Below are positions 42,291-53,761 of a DNA stretch of 64,000 nt, in pieces. The position numbers were made by a program, and so were the translations under genes. The stretch spans positions 963,615 through 1,027,614 of the forward strand of contig NW_006497648.1 of NCBI RefSeq assembly GCF_000471905.2. Direction: 5' to 3'. Within the stretch, counting starts at the first letter, position 1, and every line of letters starts with the position of its first letter. The DNA is from Amborella trichopoda (taxonomy: Eukaryota > Streptophyta > Magnoliopsida > Amborellales > Amborellaceae). The notes beneath the pieces were generated by a model that saw only the letters and a list, made by a program, of their open reading frames with translations, was not told where the DNA came from and searched no databases.

Positions 42291-43421
42291 ATGGCAGCAG
42301 CGGTGTGCAGAGGGTTCCAGTCATATGTGGAGGAGGGCAAGGGAGGGGAGCCCCCTGGCATAGGGTCCATTCTCGTAGGGTCACAACCCTCTCAAGAGAA
42401 AACCCCAAAAACTCAGTCTCTTAGAAGGTCTTTCTCAGCCGATGAGTCCTCCAAATTTTGGCTCTCTCAGCAGCAACAACCACCCCAATTGGCCTCTCCC
42501 CCTTTCAAGAAGACAGCCTCCTCCGAGCAACTCTGCACCCCCCAAGAGCACAGAGAAATCGAACACGAAGAGAGAGAAAGAGAGAAGGACCGATTCGACA
42601 TATGGAGCTCGATCGTCTCGGGCCGGAAGCGCCTTGAAGCGCCGGTCGCCTCGGCACCATATTCACCACCCAAGCCCCTGTTTCGCCGCACGTGGAGCTC
42701 ACTGAGCCTCAACCTCTGCACGGAGGGCCTCGGGTCCGAGACTGGGTCTGACACCATGTCCGAGAAGGACTATGGCAGCTGTCTCTCCTCGGACTCAGAC
42801 GAACCCACCTCCCCAAAACTCAGCGCACCATCCCGACTGCGGCGTGCGGTGACGTACCCGGGCCGGTCGGCGAGGCGGGTGCAGGGGGCGCGCTCATTCC
42901 CACCGCCCCTGACCTCCATCTCGCGCCGCGACGGACCCTGCGTGCACATGCGCCCACACCGCGTGGACGGCCGCCTTGTTCTCGAGGCCGTGCCTGTCCC
43001 GTCCCACAATTACCTTCACGCTCAGCGTGGCAACGGCCGCCTCCGCCTCACCTTCGCAGCCACCCACCCATCTAGAGAGAGCGAAGAGGAGAGCGAGAAT
43101 GAGGATGAGGAAATCCACCAAGAAATTGTAGAGAGAGAAAGTAAGGAATTGGGGGTGGGATTTGGAGAGAGAGAAGAGGAGGAAGAAAGCCTGCAATCAA
43201 TGGAGGAGGGAGAGGAAATAGAGGAGAGAGAAGAAAGAGTGGAAGAGAGAGGAGAGAGGAGGGGCTTTGTGGAGAGGGATGCTTGGATGAGTGAGAAGGG
43301 GATTAGAGCGCCGTGGGTTGGGGTGGGCTCGGACCGTGGCGAGGATTTCACACCGAGGCGGTGCAACGATTCGAGCCGGCCCTTGTTACTATTGCACTCT
43401 TTCTGCGTGGCCACCACCTGA
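42291..43421 (+). CDS. FANTASTIC FOUR-like protein (FAF-like)
   Basis: Intact 376-residue single-exon gene, ATG in AGAAAATGGCAGCA and stop TGA. The FAF domain is at residues about 201-255: RSFPPPLTSI, then CVHMRPHRVDGRLVLEAVPV and HNYLHAQRGNGRLRLTF. Upstream are DIWSSIVSGRK (103-113), a Ser-rich region and DYGSCLSSDSDEP (160-172). An acidic Glu/Arg-rich stretch, 262-325, follows the domain; the protein ends FCVATT. FAF proteins are plant-specific. Arabidopsis FAF1-4 limit shoot meristem size through the WUSCHEL/CLAVATA circuit, and the wording here is nearer the FAF-like group (At5g22090 type) than FAF1-4. The gene is much richer in GC than its surroundings. The acidic stretch is encoded by GA-repeat DNA, so its length may vary. 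The specific role in this species is inferred. Confidence 0.92.
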   Translation: MAAAVCRGFQSYVEEGKGGEPPGIGSILVGSQPSQEKTPKTQSLRRSFSADESSKFWLSQQQQPPQLASPPFKKTASSEQLCTPQEHREIEHEEREREKDRFDIWSSIVSGRKRLEAPVASAPYSPPKPLFRRTWSSLSLNLCTEGLGSETGSDTMSEKDYGSCLSSDSDEPTSPKLSAPSRLRRAVTYPGRSARRVQGARSFPPPLTSISRRDGPCVHMRPHRVDGRLVLEAVPVPSHNYLHAQRGNGRLRLTFAATHPSRESEEESENEDEEIHQEIVERESKELGVGFGEREEEEESLQSMEEGEEIEEREERVEERGERRGFVERDAWMSEKGIRAPWVGVGSDRGEDFTPRRCNDSSRPLLLLHSFCVATT

Positions 43422-43452
43422 TTAAAAATCGCCCTCCACCCCTTTTTATAAT

Positions 43453-43458
43453 AATAAA
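43453..43458 (+). terminator. Possible polyadenylation signal of the FAF-like gene
   Basis: AATAAA 32 bases after the stop codon, in ATAATAATAAAAAATAG. This is close to the stop for a plant 3' UTR, so a later signal may be used instead. Confidence 0.35.
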
Positions 43459-43499
43459 AAATAGTTATACACCCTCACCGTACCATTAGAATCATTAAT

Positions 43500-45700
43500 A
43501 ATGAAATCCTAGTGTCACTGCTCACCGGTAAATACATATTTAGTCCTTGATTTTCCAATTTTTTTTTTTTATTTAAACTTGTATGGTGTGGTGGCATCTC
43601 TCTAGGCTTATCGGAGGTCCGAAGTATATAAGATTTTGAAGAGTTGGTATTCAAGCTTTCATTGGATTGTGTGTGGTTTTTCGTTATTATCATTATCAGA
43701 GTTTTAATTTAATTATTTGAGGTCGGTTATATAAATCTTGTTATCATTTGACATTATCCGTGAGGAAAAGGAGCTAGATCGTGATGGTATCGCCCTCATA
43801 TATGGTTATCATATATGGTTATCACGATGTGATTTCCAATCTTGTAGATACCCATTTATTAATAATTTCAAAAAAGCCAACTCCTTAATCTATATGAAAA
43901 ATGGGTAGGGCTTGTCTTTCTCTACTGAATTACTTAAAAAAAACCATATTTTTAGTAAGGTCATAAACTCTAACAAAAAAAAAAAACACCCAAGCATGAA
44001 CATATGATGTGGATTCAAGATTCATAAAAAAAAAATTACGGCTAAAATTATCCAGGAACTCACCCAACACAAGGTTGAATGTGGTCTCCGTCTTAATTTG
44101 TTAATGACATGGGAGGGTGACTTTCTTAATTAATTAATGGATTTAGTGAGAGAGGAAAGTAGGACTCTCGTTCCTGTCCCTTCAGATAATGCATGAAAGG
44201 GGCTTGTTCGTTGTTTATTTTCCAAGTTTAATTTGTAGTGGGGGACAGCTCCTGCCCCCTCGGCGAAAATTACTTGTAAGATCGAGTCGAGTACAACTAT
44301 TTTAGGCCACGCATGGAACCCCCCTCTCAATCAAACGGATGAGATTCTCCACAGCCTCCTATTTACTTACTACCATCTAGAAGGTTCCGCGGCTATAGTT
44401 TAGAGTGAAGTTGGTGAAATGCTGACCTATTTTCTCTCTCTCTCTCTAAACCCTTTCTTCTCTCGCTATATGAGCCCCATGACTGTTTTTCTCTCTCTAA
44501 ATATCTTAATAAACCCAGTTAATAAACTTGGTAAAGCGAAATATACTTTGCTCCTTCCCTATAGAGCTGGTTATCTCACTAAACATCATTCTTTCTCTCT
44601 CTAAAAATCTCTCTCATTCTATCTCTCTCTATAAATGTCACCCCCATCTCGTTAGTTTTTCCTTTAAGCAAACATTGCTTTTCATTCAAAAACACTACTT
44701 CTGTCTCTTTTTCTCGCGAGATTTTAGAGAGAGAAAGAGAGATGCCATCCTTCTATTCCACACTAAGTGGTGATTCTAAAAGGAGGTGGGGTGCCTAAAG
44801 GCTAAGTGGGCTTTCCCACTCAAAAAGTAGAAAGGAATCTGTAGGCCCAAGTTTGTCTTTTCAAGACGACCAAGACTCGGAGAAAGAGAGGAAGAATTTC
44901 TAGAGAGAGAATTTGTTTGAGTAGCATTCACAATCTTTCAAAATGGACTGCCATGGCCATTAGATCGACCTAAGAGATAAGGGTGGTACCAAGGCAGGCA
45001 AAATTGACCAAACAAAAACCCTTATCATTGAGAGAGAATATGACATTTTTTTGAAATGTTGGCCCTTAATGATGAAGAAAAATTAGAAATAGATAAATCA
45101 CTCTCTGTCTACCTTTCTTTAATAGTTTGATAATTACATTGATAATCACAACACTAAGATCATTGCTTAACACTAAAACATGAGCAGTAATGAAAAGAAC
45201 AGGAGGGTGACATTTGATGGTGAGTGCAAAACGTGAAGGTCACTTGCATGTTTACGTACACTGCATGTGTAAAAAGACTGTAATTATTGTTATGATTAGA
45301 AGAAAAAATAATAGATAAAGATGACTATGGATGAAAATAAGTTTAGCTAAAAGATTTTCTCCTCTATGGAGTATACTATCCATTTCCTCTCTCAGGCAAA
45401 GCACATGTTAGGGATACTTTTTAGATCTCGAATTTTCGAATGTAATATCTACAAACCAAAGATAAAGTCAGCAAAATTTTTTTTCAGAAATAAATTCTCT
45501 ATATAATAAAAAAACCAATGCCTCAGGGTTGAATAGAGTCCGTCCAATTTTTGGAAGGGTGGATCTAATTGTTGTGAAAGTCAAAATTCAAATTTTTTTT
45601 TAAAAAATATTCATCTAGTCATTGTCACATAGTTTCAAAAAATTTAGACGAAATAAGACCAATCTAGCTAGGTGTTTTGACTAAGGGAGTAGATTAACAG
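43500..45700. other. Intergenic DNA with CT/GA tracts
   Basis: No gene supported. 43794-43823 repeats ATGGTTATCATAT. 43900-43945 (GGGCTTGTCTTTCTCTACTG, then AATTACTTAAAAAAAACC) belongs to a dispersed repeat also seen near 26940 and 62660. 44430-44770 is rich in TCTCTCT and GAGAGA. Confidence 0.4.
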
Positions 45701-45703
45701 TAT

Positions 45704-45719
45704 TGCTCCCGCGGGAGCA
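45704..45719. repeat. 16-nt perfect palindrome
   Basis: TGCTCCCGCGGGAGCA. Same TCCC/GGGA core as 30939-30956. The flanks (ACAGTAT before, CATTATATGCGG after) give no further identity. Confidence 0.9.
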
Positions 45720-46194
45720 CATTATATGCGGTCCTTAGTTAAACGATTTGAGTCCTAGAGAAAGAGACATCATTATGACTAGTGTGGACTGTAAACTACG
45801 GCTGAGAAAATCAGTTTAAACGTTCGCAGTAGAGAGAAAAAGGAGGACCAAATGGTGTCCCCGCGTGCCCTGTTTGAGGAGTCAAAATGATTCATTTCCC
45901 TTTCTTTTAATATGAATATGAATGGAGGTTTTCTTTTATTTCTTTTTTCGTTTCTTTTGACTTGGTGGTCGCGGCGGTGAAGCAACAACATAGCATCATG
46001 AGATCAAATCCCACCGCTCACCAACCCACTCATACAAAAAGATCTCGTTTTTCTTACTGCAAATTTTCTAACATATGATATAATCGGGGATGGATCTTGG
46101 AAGGACCCAATGGATTTTTAGGTCCGAAAAAAGGAATTTAAAAAACTCTCTCTCTCTCTCTATCTCATGCGGCTGCCGTATTAGTTTCCGCGTG

Positions 46195-46880
46195 ACATGG
46201 GCCGGGCGGCCTGGCCCTACACAAGTGGGGCCTCGGCTACAAACTGTGGTTTGAGGGCTTGGCTCGGGCCAAGGCTAGCCCATTTTGTTTGGCCCTCGGC
46301 TTGGCCTTTTTCTTTTCTTAGTTTTTTTTCGAGTGATTTATGTACAGACACTACATTTTTAGGTAAAATATCAAATGCTCCACTTATATACAGAAATTAC
46401 AAAGAAGCTCAGTCATTCTGTTTTTTTTTTTTTTTCTAATACTGCTCAGCAATGAACTCAAATTTTGGTTTTTTTTTAGTTTTTTTTCATTAGTAGAGCG
46501 GTGTCCCAAGCTTTAAGATACTGCCCTACTAATGAAAAAACTTGAAAAAAAAAAAATTAAAATTAAAGTTGCACGATAGGCAATTTTGAAAAAAACTGAA
46601 AAAAAACGGTTGATAAACTTCCTTTGTAATTTCCACCTTAAAGTAGAGCATTTAGTACGTAAATCATTCTTTTTCTTCTATTCTTTTTTCATTTGATTTT
46701 AGCCCGATCTAAACCAGCCATAGCCTGGTTAAAGTCGGGTTCAGGCTTAGGCCGGTCCCATAGGGACAACAAGGGCAAAGCTAACCAGCCATAGCCTGGT
46801 TATAGTCGGGTCAGGCATAGGCCGGTATCGTAGGGACAACAAGGGCAAAGCTAGCCCGGCCCGTGGACACCCTTATCCGC
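46195..46880. repeat. GGCC-rich MITE with 71-bp duplication
   Basis: 46195-46310 carries GGCC/GGGCC words. 46712-46853 is a two-unit tandem duplication, period 71 bp, each unit holding CCAGCCATAGCCTGG, AGTCGGGT and AGGGACAACAAGGGCAAAGC. The right end GGCCCGTGGACACCCTTA matches the GGGTC-type terminus. The ends probably bound one element with AT-rich middle DNA, including an inverted pair at 46470-46560 (TTTTTTCATTAGTAGAG against CTACTAATGAAAAAAC). Confidence 0.55.
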
Positions 46881-47139
46881 AACCAGTACTCTGATAAAAT
46901 TGAGAAGGAAATAGGCCGGAGACGGTGGGGAATTTCGAGTTTCAAGTTTTCAAATTTTGATCACCGGAAAATATGGTTTTGTGCGGGGCCTAGCATTTGG
47001 GTTTTCGAGGAGACAAAAAAACAGTGCCAACCGGATATGCGACCTCCCTGAACCATCTGTTTTATGCAGCAGATGGTGGAGGAGCTGCTAACACGTTGCT
47101 AAAAACCAAAATGGTTTCGAACAACAATTTTATGTAAAG

Positions 47140-47460
47140 GACACGGTCTCTATGAGTCCATGTAGAAATGAGTCCACTCTTAAAATCTATTTTTGAGATA
47201 GATTTTCCTACCCAATTTTTACAGACATGTAATCTTATGACATGGAGATCATGAATATAATAAATAAATAAATTTTAAGAAGTAAAAAATAATGATTTTA
47301 TGAAGAAAACCTTTGGATGTTAGTTTCATTTGTTTTTATATGGACCACCTATTTGGGTCCATCTTTAAGATAAATGTTTTGTACTTTGGGACCACATATT
47401 GTGGAAATACAGTACAGCCCTGGCATGAAACAATTTTCCTTATGTAAACATACGTGGGAG
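47140..47460 (+). mobile_element. MITE family C, copy 3
   Basis: TATGAGTCCATGTAGAAATG, AATCTATTTTTGAGATAGAT, ACATGTAATC, CATGGAGATCATGAATATAA, TATATGGACCACCTATTTGG, CTTTAAGATAAATG and CATGAAACAATTTTCCTTAT. Longest and cleanest C copy. Confidence 0.68.
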
Positions 47461-47507
47461 GGCTTATCAAATTTAGGTACTATATGGCATTAAGAAAAGG
47501 GTGTGGT

Positions 47508-47870
47508 TTGTATAAGGTTGAAGCCCCAAACAATCAAAGTAAGGTGCACCTTCAAATACTGCAAAAGATTTTGTTTGGATAAGGAAAATCTTTGTGATGA
47601 CCTAAAAATTTAGTTTCATGTTTAATTATAAAACTTAACATTTCGAAAAAGTGTAGATCAAACAAATATATGAACACTTGACAGTCTGAAAATGCATTAC
47701 AAGATGTAATATTCGCAAAACTTGAAATCTAGTTGTTTTTCGTGTCCATGCATCTAGAGGCCAAAATGATCAATTTGAGGATTTTTAGGCATCAAAACAA
47801 CCCCATCTAGTGAATTTTTCAAGTGCACCTTAATTTAATTGTTTAAGGCCTCACCCTCATATAAACTTTT
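47508..47870 (+). mobile_element. Palindrome-ended MITE, copy A9
   Basis: GTTTGTATAAGGTTGAAGCC to CCTCACCCTCATATAAACTT. Interior: CAATCAAAGTAAGGTGCACC, GGAAAATCTTTGTGATGACC, AAAAAGTGTAGATCAAAC, GATTTTTAGGCATCAAAACA and TGCACCTTAATTTAATTG. Terminal palindrome imperfect. Confidence 0.68.
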
Positions 47871-48229
47871 TCCTTAAAAATACTCTAGTATACGAGTACC
47901 CTACCAAAATCTTAGTGCGCCAATCCTATTTTATTTTAACAGAAATGGTTGTTTACCATGATTTTATAGCGATCAGAAAAGGTTCGGTGTTTAGTTAATT
48001 TGACAGATAAATCATTAAAATGGTCAAATTATTTTGAAAAATTATCAAGGAGATCAAACCAAATCAATAAAGTGGTTACTATGTAAAGAATGTTCCACTT
48101 ATATACCTCATTAATTGTTTTCTTTAAAACACCAGAAAATACCTTATTCTAGGTTTCGAATCTGAAACAAGGAAGATGGCCCAAGCCAAATGATGCGAAT
48201 GCCCATTTTGTTCCCGTTTAAATATTGGA

Positions 48230-48605
48230 TGTGGTTTGTGTAAGGCTGAGGCCCTAAACAATTACAATAAGTGCATCTTCAAATAGTATCAAAAGATGCT
48301 ATTTTAGTATTGGAAATCTTTGTAATGGCTTGATAATTTATTTTCATTTCTAATTTATAATTTAAAGCTTAAAAAATAGTGTAGATCGAACAGATATATG
48401 AACATTTGAAAATCTTGAAAATTAATAGTCTAGAAAATACATTACAAATTGCACTATTTGGATACTTGAAATCCATTTTTTCTCTTGTCTATGCATCTTA
48501 AAGTTGAGATGATCGATTTGAGAATTCTTGGGGCATCAAAACAATCCATTCTATGCGCCTTAATTTGATTGTTTAGGGCATCAACTTTTTATAAACTTTG
48601 TCCTT
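48230..48605 (+). mobile_element. Palindrome-ended MITE, copy A10
   Basis: GGTTTGTGTAAGGCTGAGGC to GGGCATCAACTTTTTATAAA. Same internal order as 47508-47870 (GGAAATCTTTGTAATGGC, AAATAGTGTAGATCGAACAG, GGCATCAAAACAATCC). The left palindrome is reduced to a GGC/GCC core. Confidence 0.68.
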
Positions 48606-48609
48606 AAAC

Positions 48610-49605
48610 ATTTGAGTTTTCATTAAATCTTTTGCCCAGGTTTTTGGACTTGTAACAAATAAGTGTTTTACTATTAAATTCACTTATTCTAGGTCTGGAA
48701 CTTGGCCTACAAAGGGGCATCTTGGAAATTTGACCTACTTATATCTTGGGCTAAATTATTAAAATGCCCTACTGCAGAATTCAAAACACAAAATTTGGCC
48801 TTTTGGACTATTATTTTTTTTTAAAAAAGAGTTGGAGTACTTGAGTGCGATGACATTACTATTGTATCCATTTTATTCATAAATTGTTTGATTTGACCAC
48901 CTCACTAAGTTTTTGAGTTGCTTTTCTTGTTTTTTTTTTTTTTTTGTGCTTGGGTTGGTATTTGATCCACATGTCGTTGACACTTCAAATGTGGACATAA
49001 ACCTTTTAATGGTTCAAATTGAACTAGCCTCATTCAAGAGCTGAAAATGAATTGTGCCTTTTTTATTTTTCTTTTATTTTAAAATGATATTAATCCAAAA
49101 TTTGGGATCTAGCTTTATTTTTGTCAGAATTGAGTAAAAATAATAAAAAATATTCTGAATAAAAAATATTGATAATTAAGGGTATTTTAGTTATTTTATT
49201 ATTGAAAATATTTTTTAATCATTTTATTTTGTTATCTTTATAGAAATAATCCTACATGCCAAAATTAAAATAAATACCTTAGTCACATAAAAAATAAAAT
49301 AAAAAATAAAATATGAAACTAATTTTTGACTATTAGATATGAACTTGTGAAATCTCCACCCATCCACATGATATGGACATGATACTTTGTCCTTTTTGTT
49401 TTTGGGGGAAGTTTTCTATGCTAGCCTCTTGGTTACGAGAGAAGGCATATGCGCAGGCTAATGCCCCGATAATCCATACATATCAATCTCGGCATCTTGG
49501 TTTCCAACATTTTGCCACCATCTGAACACCATCGGATATCAACAAGGAACGGTCGGGGAGTGTCGTTCCTCTGCTCATAACCATCTGGCAAGATTAATAT
49601 AAGTT
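48610..49605. other. Anonymous AT-rich DNA with a family E-like patch
   Basis: No gene. 49130-49390 has family E-like words (AAAAATATTCTGAATAAAAA, GGTATTTTAGTTATTTTATT, CTACATGCCAAAATTAAAAT) but no clean ends. Confidence 0.35.
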
Positions 49606-49609
49606 TTTT

Positions 49610-49905
49610 TTAACACGGTTTATATGAGTTCATGTAGAAATGAGTCACCTCTTAAAAATTTATTTTTGAGATGGATTTTTAGACCTAATTTTTAAGAACA
49701 TGTAATCTCTCCATGAATATGAAAAAATAAATAAAGTTTAGAAATTAGAAATAATAATTCTAATAAGAAAAATTTTGGACCGTTACTTTCAATTGTTTTT
49801 AGATGGGCCACCTATTTGCATCCATCTTTAGGACGAATGCTTTGTACCAGGCAAATGTAAAAATGCGGTCCCCGTCGCACGAAACAATTTTCGTAAAAGT
49901 AAAAC
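49610..49905 (+). mobile_element. MITE family C, copy 4
   Basis: TTATATGAGTTCATGTAGAA, TATTTTTGAGATGGATTTTT, ACATGTAATCTCTCCATGAA, TAGATGGGCCACCTATTTGC and CACGAAACAATTTTCGT follow the C-family order. Confidence 0.65.
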
Positions 49906-50040
49906 GGTTATCATTTTAGTAGCATTATGCATTATATCTATTCAAAAACAAGAAAAAAACCTAAACAGCTACAGAAAGCCTATATATGTGCATTTGGAAT
50001 GCTACAAAATGAATGAGGCAACTTTATGTTCTTTCTTGCA

Positions 50041-50385
50041 GGCATGATTGACACCACTCAGAAAAATAAAAAGAAACCAAGACAACAAAGTGGGCAAAAG
50101 CAAGATTTTTTGGATCCATCAAATCTTTACATTTCAAGTACTAGAATATGCCCATTTTTTAGAATTTATGGCATAAACTTTGATCCAAAAAATGGCATCC
50201 TACTTAACAACTGGAAGTTCTTAACATGTTCAGCATTATCTTATGCTGTCAAAAAAAATAAAAAATGCTTCGAAAGAAAGAACGAGATCAAACAAATTAG
50301 GGAGTGGATAGTGGCAATTTCAAGAACTTGTTATACATTAAAGGAATTAATAGAAAATTATGGAAAAATTTCAAACCCCATATGA
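50041..50385 (+). CDS. Hypothetical 114-residue open frame
   Basis: Opens MIDTTQKNKKKPRQQSGQKQ at about 50044 (an upstream ATG at 50026 is also in frame), contains ICPFFRIYGINFDPKNGILL and ends NYGKISNPI. Lys-rich, hydrophilic, no signal peptide, no membrane segment and no domain I recognise. Codon use is AT-biased like the surrounding DNA. In sequence this AT-rich a frame of this length can occur by chance, though it is the longest frame here not explained by a repeat. It may also be a fragment of an old gene or transposon. Confidence 0.2.
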   Translation, partial: GMIDTTQKNKKKPRQQSGQKQDFLDPSNLYISSTRICPFFRIYGINFDPKNGILLNNWKFLTCSALSYAVKKNKKCFERKNEIKQIREWIVAISRTCYTLKELIENYGKISNPI

Positions 50386-50866
50386 TTATTCGATTTGGAT
50401 CCATTATATTTTGGATGCCAGATAAATGGCATTTATTCTTTTCAGTTTTTGGATTATACCTTTACAAACTTTAAAGAATCCGAATCCACTAAATCTTACC
50501 AGCAATATATTGCAAAAATTATTTAATTTCAGCTATTTTATTTTCATTCCATGAAAAAAGAAGTATCTACTTTCATTCCCTTTCAGTTTATGTTCTTCTA
50601 TGTACTTTTGAAAAATCTTACCCCTTCGAAATCAGATTGTACCTCAGAATCTTGTGTGGTGGCCCATGTGTATACAAAAATATTAGCACGTCTCTGATTC
50701 CTATTGGATAAATACCTTCAAAAGAGAAACGATAAAGGGAAAAGAATGAAAAAGTCCCATGGATAAAGGGCTAATTCATTGACATTACAAGTTTACAACA
50801 ACATTGCTAGTAAAATCATGTCGTTTCATGTTTAATCTTGCTTCCTTACGTTACACTGATGCAGTT

Positions 50867-51240
50867 TCTATTAGGCTTAGGATTTATGAAAGCAAAGTAA
50901 AGCCTCACCTCGAATCCTCATCTAAAAAGCAATTTGGGCATTAGAAATCTGCATGGTGGTTCCAAAGTCAATTTCCAACACTGATTTTGAAATTTGAAGC
51001 TAAAAAAAAATGCAGATCTGACGGATCGATGAATACTTATTTTTATAGTGAAATGAATGGTTTAAGTGATATGTTACAATATACATTATTTTTAGGGTTT
51101 GAAATCCTAATTATTTTTCACAACTGTAACGATCAAGTCTGAGATGATGATTGAAGGTTTTTCGACACTAGAACTGCAATTTTGAGTGAGTTTTGAAGCG
51201 ACGCTTTACTTATTCTGATAGGGCTGCAACCCTATCAAAA
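50867..51240 (-). mobile_element. Palindrome-ended MITE, copy B3
   Basis: Right end TGATAGGGCTGCAACCCTAT (51216-51237 region) is the B palindrome with one mismatch. Left end TATTAGGCTTAGGATTTATG (about 50872) aligns with the right palindrome of copy B2, decayed. Interior: AATTTCCAACACTGATTTTG, AAAATGCAGATCTGACGGAT, GTTACAATATACATTATTTT and GGTTTGAAATCC. The minus-strand frame that starts beyond it is not a supported gene. Confidence 0.68.
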
Positions 51241-51896
51241 TATTTTCCTTTATTTGTGAAACCTCACTTCCAAGAACTACATTATGAATAGCAACTTGGG
51301 AAGGGACATAATGAGTGAGCCTTGACCATGAATCAGGGTTTGCCTTCCCCTTTAAATTGTTTGTTGTTTGGCCATGAGTAGTCATACCAACTTGGCATGG
51401 CAATGCCACCTCTAAAATGCCATCCCTAGGTTCCTTGTTAAGCATTGTGGGGGACAATCCTATTCTATGTATGACCTCAATCAACTTAGTAGGAATATCA
51501 TGTTTCAGTAAGACTATTTACATGTGAGACGTGAAAAAGATACTGAAGATAAAGGAAAAAGATGTTGGGCGTTGAAATAATTGCCAAGGCCCTGTTTGGA
51601 TGGACTGAATGTAGGGAGCATGGCCCTCTTTATTCGCTCCAGCAATTTAGGAGTGGAATATGGTTTGGCTTGGTCCATCCCGTTGTTCACGGGTGAGGTG
51701 ATGGACTTTTTTTTTTTTAACCCACTTGCTGTGAATAATGCCAAATGATTGCTGTTCACAAAAATAATTTCACTCCTTTCTAGAAATCTACAGTCCGACG
51801 GCCCGTAAATGCCGTTTTGGATGTCCTCCAAGGGCGGAAATTTCATTTCTCTGTGGAGACTGATTTCCACATTTTAAGCCGTTTCTGTGAAATGTT

Positions 51897-52112
51897 CAAT
51901 TCTGCCAAAATAAGTGTTATTAGCATTTACGACAGATAGAAAAAGAGCCACCACCCCAAAAACTTAAACTTGTAGTAAATTATACTTATAGCGTGGGTTG
52001 AGGTCATTTTCAATTCTGCCAAAATAAGTGGAATTAGCATTTACCGATAGAAAGAGAGCCATCACCCCAAAAACTTGTAGTAAGTTGTACTTAATAGAGG
52101 GGGTTGAGGTCT
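51897..52112. repeat. 114-bp tandem duplication
   Basis: Units start at 51897 and 52011 with CAATTCTGCCAAAATAAGTG, and both contain GAGCCA(C/T)CACCCCAAAAAC and GGGTTGAGGTC. A few substitutions and a small deletion separate them. Confidence 0.8.
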
Positions 52113-52149
52113 TCACACAACCACCCAACAAAAAAAACAAAAAAAAAAA

Positions 52150-52450
52150 CCTCAAACTCTAGAGATATAATAATTATATTAATAAGATAATAATTAATAT
52201 ATATGGATAATACATTATGTGTCATATATTAATTAATATATCTTATGTAATTACAATATTAATTATATGTAATAATCATATATAATATATATAATAATTA
52301 CATAATTACATATTTCAACTATAATTAATTTTTTGTTATAATATATAATTAATATATATTATAATCTTCAATTATAATATTGTATTTATTTAATACCATA
52401 ATATTAAGACATTGTATTGTATATTTTTTGGATAACACATCTTTCAGGCC
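52150..52450. repeat. Very AT-rich tract
   Basis: Almost entirely A and T, with many self-complementary ATTAATATAT-type words. It could unwind easily, as in a matrix-attachment region, but nothing specific is demonstrable. Confidence 0.6.
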
Positions 52451-52707
52451 ATCCAAACAGTATACATGCATCTTCTAGAGCTCTTACCCACTGCTATCCA
52501 AACAATAAACACCTATATTCTAGGATATGCTAGTTCCAAGAGAGACATCTCCCCAATATACCCAAGGAACAATGGGCCTCGACTCACTCCTAGAACTAGA
52601 AGCTTTAAATACCAAGTTCCAACTCAAGATCACACACATAGTTTGCTAAATGTGAACAAGAGGAATACAACCAGAAATTGAGTGTAAGAAATAAAATGGA
52701 AATAAAA

Positions 52708-53303
52708 GGAAAAATTATAAATACCCCCTAAATTCAACTTTTTAGATATTCTACTTCTCAAAACATTTTGTATCCTTGTTTTTTTTTTTTATATTTACCT
52801 CCCAAATCAAAAAGTCAATCGGTTTAGGAAAAAAATGTCATTACTGTCTTTTTTTCTCTTGTATTTTGGAGTCACTGACTCTTACCCACACTCTCTCTCC
52901 CAAAGTAAAAACCTATTCTCTCTTTTTCTCTCTCTCCCTATCAATATCTGGTAGTGTAGTCAGGCACATAGGGTGCTAGCCCTCATTATCGGCCTTAACT
53001 AAAATTTTGACCGATCCGGCATACTGGGTGCCGGACTGTATTACCAGAGAATGAGAGAAAGAGAAAGACATAGAGAATGGGTTTTTACTTTGGGGGAGAG
53101 AGTGTGGATAGAGAGAGAGAGTCACATGACTCCAAAATATAGGAGATGAAACAAAGTAATGGCATTTTTGTCTTAAACCCATTGACTTTTTTATTTGAGA
53201 GGTAAATATAAAAAAAAACAATATTGAGGTTTAGGGTAGAATAAAACAAATTTTGAGAGTAAGATGTTTAGAAAGTTGAATTTGAAAATATCTATAATTT
53301 TCC
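52708..53303. mobile_element. 596-bp foldback element
   Basis: Two arms of roughly 270-300 bp in inverted orientation around a short centre near 52980-53020. The left arm starts GGAAAAATTATAAATACC, the right ends CTATAATTTTCC. Opposite-strand translations of the two arms are nearly the same (both contain IFTSQIKKS), which shows the arms are related along their length. Near the centre GTAGTGTAGTCAGGCAC pairs imperfectly with the complement of GTGCCGGACTGTATTAC. A transcript would form one long hairpin. The element sits in a duplicated host segment: GAATACAACCAGAAATTGAG occurs on both sides (52661 and 53381). Confidence 0.75.
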
Positions 53304-53761
53304 CTAAATAAAATCAAACTACAATAGCACAAGACTTAAGTGATTGACTTCAAAGAAGCTTTGCTAAATATAAACTAGACGAATACAACCAGAAATTGAG
53401 TGTAAGAAATAAAATGAAAACAAAATCAAACAACAATAGCACATGACTTAAGTGACCGAATTCAAAGAAGCTACTTTTAGGGTTATAATAAATGTATTCT
53501 CTCTCTCTAAACATCGCTCTAAACATCAGTAAAATCCCCACCAATTTTTCATTCTAAATTCTATCTCTTTACTAAACAACACTACAAATCGATCTCCGTC
53601 TTTCCCACTACTACATCGCTATTGAAAGAGAATCTCGAGGACAACCGAAATACTTCTAAAACAAATATCTATCTTCGATATCTTTTTTCTGTAAACCCCA
53701 TAGGGGTGACCTCTAAGGATGAGTATTATAAATTATAGTAATCACTAGAAATTTTTTTTAA

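Noticed and set aside
42442-43417. Five further open frames overlapping the FAF-like gene
   Set aside because: Shadow frames caused by high GC in the real coding sequence.
51206-51870. Minus-strand frames of 92 and 118 residues (MIEVIHRIGLSPTMLNKEPR and neighbour)
   Set aside because: The first overlaps the end of a MITE and the second contains a poly-Lys run from poly(T). No family is recognised in either.
52776-53221. Two similar small proteins on opposite strands (IFTSQIKKS...)
   Set aside because: They are the two arms of the foldback element, not genes.
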